DNA from: Tubiluchus corallicola
Taxonomy: Eukaryota; Priapulida; Priapulimorpha; Priapulimorphida; Tubiluchidae
Reading direction: 5' to 3'
Length of the DNA: 64,000 nucleotides
Assembly (NCBI GenBank): GCA_030141605.1
Contig: JAQGDQ010000211.1
Coordinates: 84,885-148,884, forward strand
Position numbers and translations under genes: made by a program. Of this stretch, positions 13,001-25,000 are shown piece after piece. The notes beneath the pieces were generated by a model that worked only from the letters and a program-made list of their open reading frames with translations, was not told the DNA's origin and ran no database searches. Positions within the stretch are counted from its first letter, which is position 1, and each line of letters opens with the position of its first letter.

Positions 13001-16000
13001 TATGGTGTCTTTTACACTTTTGACAGATGATATGGTGTCTTTTACACTTCTTGACACGATGATATGGTGTCTTTTACACTTTTTGACACGATGATATGGT
13101 GTCTTTTACACTTCTTGACACGATGATATGGTGTCTTTTACACTTCTTGACAGATGATATGGTGTCTTTTACACTTCTTGACACGATGATATGGTGTCTT
13201 TTACACTTCTTGACACGATGATATGGTGTCTTTTACACTTTTTGACACGATGATATGGTGTCTTTTACACTTCTTGACAGGATGATATGGTGTCTTTTAC
13301 ACTTTTTGACACGATGATATGGTGTCTTTTACACTTCTTGACACGATGATATGGTGTCTTTTACACTTTTTGACACGATGATATGCTGTCTTTTACACTT
13401 CTTGACACGATGATATGGTGTCTTTTACACTTTTTGACACTGTGATATGGTGTCTTTTACACTTTTTGACATGATGATATGGTGTCTTTTACACTTCTTG
13501 ACACGATGATATGGTGTCTTTTACACTTTTTGACACGACGATATGGTGTCTTTTACACTTCTTGACACGATGATATGGTGTCTTTTACACTTTTTGACAC
13601 TTTTACACTTTTTGACACGATGATATGGTGTCTTTTACACTTCTTGACACGATGATATGGTGTCTTTTACACTTCTTGACACGATGATATGGTGTCTTTT
13701 ACACTTTTTGACACGATGATATGGTGTCTTTTACACTTTTTGACACGATGATATGGTGTCTTTTACACTTCTTGACACGATGATATGGTGTCTTTTACAC
13801 TTCTTGACAGGATGATAGGTGTCTTTTACACTTCTTGACAGGATGATATGGTGTCTTTTACACTTTTTGACACGATGATATGGTGTCTTTTACACTTTTT
13901 GACACGATGATATGGTGTCTTTTACACTTCTTGACAGGATGATATGGTGTCTTTTACACTTCTTGACAGGATGATATGGTGTCTTTTACACTTTTTGACA
14001 CGATGATATGGTGTCTTTTACACTTCTTGACACTGATGATATGGTGTCTTTTACACTTCTTGACACGATGATATGGTGTCTTTTACACTTGACACGATGA
14101 TATGGTGTCTTTTACACTTCTTGACACGATGATATGGTGTCTTTTACACTTTTTGACACGATGATATGGTGTCTTTTACACTTCTTGACACGATGATATG
14201 GTGTCTTTTACACTTTTTGACACGATGATATGGTGTCTTTTACACTTTTTGACACGATGATATGCTGTCTTTTACACTTCTTGACACGATGATATGGTGT
14301 CTTTTACACTTTTTGACACGATGATATGGTGTCTTTTACACTTTTTGACACGATGATATGGTGTCTTTTACACTTTTTGACACGATGATATGGTGTCTTT
14401 TACACTTTTTGACACGATGATATGGTGTCTTTTACACTTTTTGACACGATGATATGGTGTCTTTTACACTTTTTGACACGATGATATGCTGTCTTTTACA
14501 CTTCTTGACACGATGATATGGTGTCTTTTACACTTTTTGACACTGTGATATGGTGTCTTTTACACTTTTTGACATGATGATATGGTGTCTTTTACACTTT
14601 TTGACACGACGATATGGTGTCTTTTACACTTTTTGACACGATGATATGGTGTCTTTTACACTTTTTGACACGATGATATGCTGTCTTTTACACTTTTTGA
14701 CACGATGATATGGTGTCTTTTACACTTTTGACAGGATGATATGGTGTCTTTTACACTTTTTGACACGATGATATGGTGTCTTTTACACTTCTTGACACGA
14801 TGATATGGTGTCTTTTACACTTTTTGACACGATGATATGGTGTCTTTTACACTTTTTGACACGATGATATGGTGTCTTTTACACTTTTTGATACGGTGAT
14901 ATGGTGTCTTTTACACTTTTTGACACAATAATGTGGTGTCTTTTACAAATGCCTCTACAAGGACGATCAGGCTATGAGTCAATTTGGGGGAACATTTTTT
15001 CAGGACAACCCTGTACAGTAATAATAATAAAAAAAATGTTGTGGTTGGTTTCCTTAATTTATAAAAACTTGTTTGTACGCAGCTTTGTAATGCCGGAAAT
15101 GCAAACACGGCATTAGATTGTTGTTTAGTAAAAAATGTGAAAAAGTATCCTGAATTAAACTCAATTTTCATTTTTCCTTTCAGACGGTCAAAAACAAAAA
15201 CCCACTCTCGCATCCAACGACAGCAAACGTCAAACGTAAAATCAATAAAAAAACCAACCTATGCACGGAGATTCTTTAAATCTTTCCATGAGATGTCGTT
15301 CGGCAAAAAAGCCAGCACGATGCAGACACAGCGCAGCATCACTGATTGGAGCTAGTTTCCATGGCAACGAGACGCTACGAAGCGGTTCGCCAGCGCTGTG
15401 TGATACCTGACCAGAGTAACAAGTGAAAGAGTTAAAAATAATTATAACAATTCTTTATTAATTTACTACTAATTAAAGTTTTTGTGGGTTTTTCTAAGCT
15501 ACTGATTGTACAACAATGAGGGATAGAATAGCTGAGTGGTGATGTGCATTACATCCGATATGTGACAGAAATACCTCTGCTGGTTTAGTGTCTCATTTTA
15601 GAGGGTTACCCCCGGTAATAACCTAGGTTCTGATCTTGCCACACACACTGACTTCAAAGGTCTATATAACCCCAACAGGCAATGAAGCTTCTTTAACTTA
15701 TTATTACGTTTACACAAAGAATTCAAAGTTATTATTAAGCAAAAGAAACTTTTAAATTAAATAATATACCTTTTTCTGCTGAATTTCGAACACGTGTGTA
15801 GCCGTAAAGATCGCCGTGTTTCACGTCTTTGGTGCGACGAAGCGAGAATGACGTACGAGGTACAGAAAGTGTCTTTGCTTACCAATGTTTGTTTACTGAT
15901 CTTTGGTAACCTCGTGACTCAAACTGTTATTCGTCTCGCGCAATGAAAAATTCTTCAAATTTCATACCGCTAACAACGAAGTGATAAAAAATCAAAAGAA

Positions 16001-19000
16001 ACAAGTTTATAATAAAATAAATTGAATATTCGTAACGGGAGTAGGATTTCAAATTGTAAAGCTTTAACTTTAGGTAGAACCACCTGGTACTGAATGATGA
16101 ATTATGCTTGCAAATTGCTGAAGTGCAAAAAAGTACAGACCTGGAAGAGCAAACTTTCCGGGTGGATACGACTTGTCAGCAAGACAACATGCTCAAAGGT
16201 TTCTGCTGTTGCTGAGTTCAATTTTGCCACATCAATAAACTGCGGGGAGCTGTCAATTAAGTACTGCCACTGCATGCACTGCAAATGAAACAATTATTCC
16301 TCTCAATTATGATTAATGAAGCGATCATAATTAATTTTAATTATCACTGCATTTGCATAAAAATATCAGTTAATAGCATCTTGGAAATTATTTATTTTTT
16401 CTCCAGCTTCAATTTCTGTTTTGGCAAAAACTATCACGCATCAGTTCAAATGAAAGAGGAGATCACATAAGACTATATTTTTGTGTTACGCAAAGAAAAC
16501 GGTTAAAAAAACTTCCATGTAACTAGGGAAATGACCGTGACCACACGGATTTTCTTACTAGGACAGTGGTTTCTAACCTTTTAATAGCCAAGTACCGTTT
16601 CGAAATTCAGAGATCTGCCACACCCCTTAACATTTTTTAGCAATATGAGTTTCAAGAAAACACTTTTACTACTTTTGTGCAGTTTTATTAGCTTTTAATT
16701 TTGAAAACAAATAAAATAAGAAAAAAGCCCTTATTTTCAATTTACACGTTTCCAAATTCAAGAACAAAATGCAAGAAAAAAGACGATTGGATCTCGAATC
16801 AGAAGTCGCACTTTGAAGTAGCCTCAATGGTCACCTCGTTGACGCCGGCTTTTCCGAAAACCATCAACCTCGCCTACCACCATCCGCCAAAGCATTTGTT
16901 GTGACAAACGTCTATTTACATAATAGATTAACCCCGTTGTAACGCCTGGCAGTGCGCAATGAATTACCCGAAAATTGCTGCTGCGTTGCAAAAACAATGA
17001 CCTTTCAAAATACAAACAAGCGTGATGTTTAAGGATTTAAATCTTGCACACTCTTTCCTCACACCACAAAGCTGTTACTACAGTAAAATTCGTACACCGT
17101 ACGTGTAGTACGCTGTACGGCAAAAAAGAACATTCTGACGTGTTACACGACACAACTTTCGTGTCCCCAGGCTTAGCTGTATCGCACCCTCGAGAGGTAA
17201 GATTAGGAACCGCTGTACTAAGACAAATTGAAGCTGCAACTCATCGTAACGGTACCACACAATAATTTAAACAGACTTACGGAGTTTCTGGGATAGCGTT
17301 CATCAACGACGAACAGGTTGTTATGCGTGGCGATCAGGTAACGGAAGCTGTCCAAAGCAGCAGCAACGCACACCTGTTCATGGCCCATCAGCAGTTCATT
17401 TGGCACCGTGAATAGCTCGCACATTTGAGTTTTATTCTAAATAAAATGCCAGTAAACGATCAGTTAACCTAGTTAACGCAGTAGTTAACCAGTTATTAAA
17501 TGACGTGCAAATAATTCACACTATAATTAGTTTTAAAATCATTAGGACGACAGAAATAGCAGAACCCCCGGCAGTCAAGCAACACCAAGCCTGGTTAGTA
17601 AATGACTGGGTGACCAATGGATTTCATTTGCCATAGCACCCATTGCTACATATCACATTAAAGAAAGTGTATCTGAACAAGACATCTCTAGCGTTCCAGT
17701 TTCGCATCCTAGAGGATTTTCATTGATAAAGAACTGATGAGTTCCTATCCTGCCATACAAGGACTACTACTGATTTTTAAATACCGATAAGATGACTAAA
17801 AACTATATAAAAGTGCAAGTTGCAAAAACTAAGACTAAGGCTAAAACTGAGACATAAATTAAGCACAAGACTAACTGTGCAGCAAAATCAAGAGGCAGCG
17901 GATAACAACAACTTGAGGGCAGATCCAAAAAAATACAATTCTTGTGACTAATCTGTTACTGTGCGTTCACACTAGCGAGTTCTCTTGTCAAGTAACTCGC
18001 AATCCGTTCAGGCTAGAGAGTTTTCTCACCAAGTTAACTCAGCAAGTAACTCACAAGGGTGTTCAGATTAGAAAGTTTTCTCGCCAAGCTAACTCACCAA
18101 GTAACTTACAAGTACGTTCAGACTAGATAGCAGAAGTAGTTACTCTCCGACAAAAACAGCAAGCTGACACTCATTTCTATATTCACTGCAAGAAGTGTTG
18201 AGAGTAACTCGCCGAGGTGTTCACACTAGACAATAACTAGCAGCATCTGTTGAAGAGTTTGCGGTTTCTTGCAGATAGTAACTTGCAAAGGAGAAAACAC
18301 ACCAGTCTGAATGTGTGAAAAGTTTAAAGACGTGATCATTTCACGCTCGAGCGTTCTCATTTTGAATGCCAATTGTTTCAAAAATGACATCACTCATTGA
18401 CTAAAATAAAAGCAGAGCGCTGTCAATTTGCATCAAAAGTATAACAAGTTTTTACAAAAAATTAGGTAGTTAAGTTTGTGATGTTTTTGTACGAACACTA
18501 GGTAAGCTCCAGAATGTTTGAATTAGTTTAAGCACCACGCGTTTACAGAAAGTCGTGATGGGCTTACGAAAAGTCACGAAGTCCACTAGTTACAGTGTTC
18601 CCTCGCTACTTTGCGGTTCGTTTATCACAGACTCGCTGTTTCGCGGGTTTTCAAAAATATTAATATAAAATATTTATTGGTGTATTTTCGCTGTTTCGCG
18701 GGTTTTTGCGGTACTCCGTCTAAAGTGTTTTTGCACATGCATAGTACGTATTGTGCAGTAATATATAGATTTGACGAATTTTTCATAAAAAATCACAAAA
18801 TGTATAAAAATATATTAAAAATATTAATTCTAACATTAAAAGAATATTATAAATCATAAAAAATTACCATTTACAGTAAATAGTGTATTTATTCAGCGGA
18901 TGAATACACACCAAAAACGAAATGTCGTACTTGTGCCCGCTTGAGATGCTACTTGCCGACGTGAGATTGTACACAACACATGATTGGTATGTATGTGTGG

Positions 19001-22000
19001 GGAGGATTTATAAAAACTTAAAATAATGTATAACTACTAAAATAAGCGTCCCTACTTTGCGGAAATTCGCTTATCGTGGGTGGGCCTGGAACGGAACACC
19101 CGTGATAAGTGAGGGAACGCTGAACGTCATGATTTTTAAGAGCTACCACTGCACCATCATTTCTCCACAACTGCAGTATAAATTAACTTTATACTTTACA
19201 GACAGGTTTTTGCAAATTCCTTTATAATCTTTTTCTAAATTTAAGCGAAAACAGTCAAACAAACCCAACACGCCAAATAGCATGTAATTTCCTTTAAGAA
19301 TTGTGTAAATTACAGACATTACATTACATCTTTGAAATTGAATTTTTCTTACATGAACATCAAACAGCTTCACTCCTGTACGAGCAGCTAGGACAGCCTG
19401 GCGTGGATGGGCACCCCAGATACATTGCAGCCAATTGTCAGTGTGCTCAAAACTACTTGACTGCCCGTCTATCAATCTGTATGCCTCCCTAGAATAAATA
19501 CGCATTGCAAATTACGTTAAGTGAGAAATTTCAGTTTTTTTTAACAACAGCAATTCTTTACTTCCATATTATTTTACTACCGTGAATGTTTTCAGCGGGC
19601 AAGATGTTCACGGTTATAACAACAGGAATGGAAACTTCATTCGGCCCCCAGCTTTACATTCTGCTTTTGCTGAATGTTCATTGAAATACGTACTTCACTG
19701 CATCGTTAGTGATACTCCACGCTGTGCTACTGAAAAGGCTATTACACTCATAGCTATCAGGCTTATAAAAAATACTTTAAGCTTTAAAGGACAAGAAAAG
19801 GGGCACCTGAAGTAGGTTTCAGAAAATTGCCTTAAAAAATTATATAGCAATATACTTTATAGCAATTTTATGCGTATATCTTACTCGCACTGAAAGGAAT
19901 TTTAGTTTGTTTTCATTTTAAATCTCCCGCAATACTATTCCGAAGTCGCCATTACACGATGTCATGTACCAAACGTAAATCAGGGGAAGAAAAGGCAATG
20001 TTATATTATATCTCAAAAGACTTTCTGTGTAAATCTATATTACTTAGATTTTCGCTTAACTGCTAGAAAGATTTATGTAACTAGAAAAGAAAATTATTAA
20101 TTATTTAAAATGTTTTCACCAATTGGTAAAATGTCGCTGACTATCCCTACAGGGTGCACCACTCACTAACCAAAAAATGTATTTTTAATCTTATTGACAA
20201 GATACAGTAATTTTAAATTTTATTTAGTTAGTGACTTGTGCGCTACGAATGCTCTGATTATTTTTTCAAAGTTTACAAAATGTTATATAAACTTGTTTCA
20301 AATGACCTTTCATGAAAATGGCTGCGTCTAACGTTTTTGGAGTGTTAAACAAAGAACAGTTTAATGAAGAACTAGTCCGGAATGGGAGGCATTTAGTTTT
20401 AGTTTTTTGCCCAATTGGCTTCACTACACATGTCATTTAAAATGGCATTCGTCACTCTCAAAATATCCGTTTTTTGCAAACAAATCACTTAGAATGCCAC
20501 TTATTGTTGTCATGGATCCATTTCTTTGTGAAGAATTAGAATATGGAGCAACTATATTGTGATGTCACAATACAAAAACTGACTAAGAACTTATAAACAA
20601 TGACAGCAACAGCGAGACGGCAATCTGCATCACGGCAAAATAGGCCGCTTTGTAGAGTTATTAAACAAAAAACAATTAAACAAAAAATTCACGGTCGCAT
20701 TAGTAACGACAATAAATGCAAAGTGCGGATGACAAACACCGTACCCATTTTCATAGTTCCACAACATTAAATCCATAGTCTTTAATGACACCAAACATTC
20801 GTTAGTGATGTAAGGACTCAACGCTGCAGAAACTGGGGTAGAGGAAAACAAATATTTATGAACAGCTTGCGTATCCATGGAGACGACGCTATCCTCATCA
20901 GTAAAATTAATAGGCACAATATAGCAGTTCTCTTCAGCCATGGCAGCAACATGTACTGAAAAAAATGAGATTATTGATTGAAAAGAATTCATTGTTGCTG
21001 ATAAAATTAAAAATTGATGGATTGTTTAACTTTTTCGTATTTATTTAACTTGTTTTTCAAAAATCACCATAAAAGTCTTAATAAACTGAACTGCACAAAA
21101 AGTCTTAAACTAGGACTCCATGCGAGCATAATGTATGTAATAACACTGAACTGAACTTTAACAATCTGCATGAATTTTTCAATGGAAACCCAATGTCATA
21201 TTGTGAATTTGTAAATAACTCTTTGGCGATTTTTGGACAGTAATGATCATGTTATGTGATCAAAAGTATTTATCGTGAATTGGTAAATAACCCTTGAGCT
21301 GTTTTTGGACAGTAATGATCATGTTAGGCGATAAGTGGGTAGTGAGAATTTGTAAATAATTCTTCAGTTATTTTTTGACAGTAATGATCATGTTATATGA
21401 TCAAAAGTCCTTTTTTGTAGTGATCTAAGGACTGAACCAAAATATCATGTTCGACTATCTCTTAATCAGTCAATAAACGCATATATATATGATGCATATT
21501 AACAAAGCTAACAGCCATCTTTTGTTGCTATCCGTGAAAATTTGAAGCGATAATTTTTGGAAGCCTGATTTCTGTCAAAATTCGTAATAAGTACAGCAGT
21601 AACATTAGCTTATTATTGCACTGTTAGAAAAAAGAATTTACAAAGTTTTCAATGCACAAAATTTTACAGGGTAGAGAAAAATATAGTGTTCATTATCACT
21701 TAGCGAAGCAACTGCAACTACAACAACATAATTATACACTTCTTACATATTTGAGAAACTCAAGTAGAAAAAACATTGCTGGTCATGAAGTGACCAAAAC
21801 TTGCACAACCAATGAGCAAAGATGGCAAAGCTAAAAGCCCATTAAATCACATACGAATGGCTGTTTCTTGTTTGCGCATTACTGGGTGATACAGTCTCAT
21901 GTATTATGCATTGCACGTTACGTGCACTTGCAAGCACTTCCAAGTACTTAAATACAAACTCTTGTATACACAATCAGCGTCACGCACTGCACATTAGGTG

Positions 22001-25000
22001 TACTTGCAAACACTTCCAAGTACTTAAATACAAAATGTTGTATACACGATAAGCATCATGCACTGCACATTAGGTGTACTTGCAAACACTTCCAAGTACT
22101 TAAATACAAACTCTTGTATACACAATTAGCGTCACGCACTGCACATTATGTGTACTTGCAAACACTTCCAAGTACTTAAATACAAACTGTTGTATACACG
22201 ATAAGCATCATGCACTGCACAAAATGTGTACTTGCAAACACTTCCAAGTACTTAAATACAAACTCTTGTATACACAATTAGCGTCACGCACTGCACATTA
22301 TGTGTACTTGCAAGCACTTCCAAGTACTTAAATACAAACTCTTGTATACACGATAAGCATCACGCACTGCACATTATGTGTACTTGCAAGCACTTCCAAG
22401 TACTTAAATACAAACTGTTGTATACATGATAAGCATCATGCACTGCACATTACGTGTACTTGCAAACACTTCCAAGTACTTAAATACGAACTCTTGTATA
22501 CACGATAAGCATCACGCATTCATGGAGTTTTACCATTACCTAAAGAAGTTTATCACCTGCACATTCACAAGGCCCAACATACAGTATCAATATGCCTACC
22601 TCGTCCCTGACACCTTTGGACAGAGATTCCGTGCATCGAATCTATCTCCACCTGAGCGCACTGGTCACTAGACTGGACAGATGGCTTCCCATCCTGAACA
22701 CTCCAATGCAGAGAAGCAACGGCTAAAAAGAGACACTTTATTACAGTTTAATTACATGATTCTTGTACAAATTTATCTCCACCTGACTGCACTGGTCACT
22801 AGACTGGACAGATGGCTTCCCATCCTGAACACTCCAATGCAGAGAAGCAACGGCTAAAAAGAGACACTTTATTACAGTTTAATTACATAATCCTTGTACA
22901 AATTTATCTCCACCTGAGCGCACTGGTCACTAGACTGGACAGATGGCTTCCCATCCTGAACACTCCAATGCAGAGAAGCAACGGCTAAAAAGAGACACTT
23001 TAATTACATAATTCTTGTACAAATTTATAAATGTTTTTTAAGAACGTGCATCATAAAAACTATAGATACGCTGAAGACTTGAGGTGATTTGTTGCTGGAA
23101 AGCGTCGGTGATTATCCGTGCACACTGAGTTTTGCACATACACCGCACCAAATCGAGTGTGACTGGCACGTGAAACAAGTACAAAATGAGCAGGAATAAA
23201 TAATAATAAAAAGAAAAAACAGCAGTGTGTGATTATCACTTTTGTCTATAAAGGATGTCCAACGAATCTTCGATTCAAATTTGAATTCAAGTGCATTGTC
23301 CCAGATGCAGTTCTATATTGCTTCTACTAATATGGCTTTTGAAAGAGTTTTGATATTATAAGAATCATATAATATATCATGTATTCATCATTTGAATTAA
23401 TCATACCGCAGCGGCGGCTCGTGTATAGACTCTTAGTAAGTAAGAAATATTTTTTTGTTTAGGGTTTCACCAAGTTTATGCATAAATTTTCGAAGGTTTG
23501 TTTGTTTAAAATTACAATTACTGCGACTTTACATTTTTTGCGTCTAATCGGACGGGTAATTTGCATGCCCGGTCAGCAATTTTATAATTTTTTCGTATGT
23601 TCATATACTTATCTGGCAGTCATATAAAATCGTATTTTCTTAAATTTAAAACGTAAATCGCAATAATCATTATAGTTCGTTCTTTCGGGGAATGCAGGAT
23701 GCGCGGCCATGTTTTTCCAAGGCTAATTCTCGGCCCGGGTTGCCGTTTTATATGATGCTCATCATACTGGCGGCTACATTTATGGAATTTCCTCCCAAAT
23801 TGGTGTATTAATGGCTGACTAGTGTTCCGCTTATGCCATAATTATCAGAACATACACGTTCATGACACAAAAAAGAGACTATACAATAACCGATAATCAT
23901 ATAATAATTTAGTAATGCGAAACTAAAAAACAAAGCGTGAAAAAATGTGCATTGAAAAAATTAAAAACATTACTGCTAACCTGTGGAAAATAAACAAACT
24001 TTGATTTCAACTGACTTTAAATATTCCACAATTCAGCTTTAAACATTCACGAAGCTCTAAAAAAATTTTTTGAAAAAATAAATTTTTTTGAAAAAATAAA
24101 TTTTTTACTGACATCTCTTCTGCTCATGAAGTAAGACAGAACAATTTTTTTGTGGCCGGCCTAACGTAACAGAATAATAACAAAGCACGTTGTTAACACC
24201 ACTCAGTACTTACCGAGTTTGTTAAGATTCTGCTCCCCTGTGGCATATACGAGCAAATCCTGTTCATTGTCTGTACTTCTTGGCAGGCATCTCACACAAC
24301 TGCAGCTAATCTCTGCAGCCACATCTTCCTGAATCATAACAATCATAACTTTACGAACATAAGTTAATCAATAACAGGGTAGGCGGGGTACATGTTGTGG
24401 GGCAGGGGGACTATTGTTAAAGCAAAACTGAACCCAATCTTAGATTGCAGGTCAAAACAATCTACTCAGGTCAAAAAAAACATACTATTTGTTCAAAAAT
24501 GACTTACTTGAAAAAACTATTACCACCCAAACAGAATTTCGCATTCGTGCTACTAATATTTCGCTGTTACATGCATTTTGCCATTCACTAGTTAGACTGG
24601 CACTAGGCACTTCGGAAATGCATTGCACACCTCTCTGTTAGGATGTGTTAGTTTGTGAGAAACTGCACACGTTCGAGAGCTCATGCCTGAGCACAGCGGT
24701 ACATTTGAAATTTGAATTTTTAACTTAGAACATGCTTAGTTTTAGTACAACACACCGACTACCTTAAAGTAGCACTGTACTTAAATTTTCGCTTTCGCAA
24801 ATACATGCATCACGCTCGTGAAATGTTTTCGTCATTGAAAATTATGTTAGTTTGTGATGTCATCAATAGTTGAGCTCGTCCACCATTAATTAAGTTTTTA
24901 ATCCATTACTTAATTATCAAAAACGCTTTTAAACTATTAATTGTTAAAATGTATACTTTTTATCGAACTTGAAAATGGAGAAGTATATAGAAAATCATCC

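Noticed and set aside
12003-14946. CRISPR-like look of regular repeats
   Set aside because: Units abut with no unique spacers and lie in an animal intron.
15770-15923. Alternative minus-strand TAF1C exon with correct phases
   Set aside because: It fits phase 0 to 1, but has an in-frame TAA at 15881-15879, and the exon at 15406-15259 has the same phases plus clear TAF1C similarity.
16563-16640. hAT-like left end (CAGTGGTTTCTAACCTTTT)
   Set aside because: No matching right end or 8-bp duplication was found.
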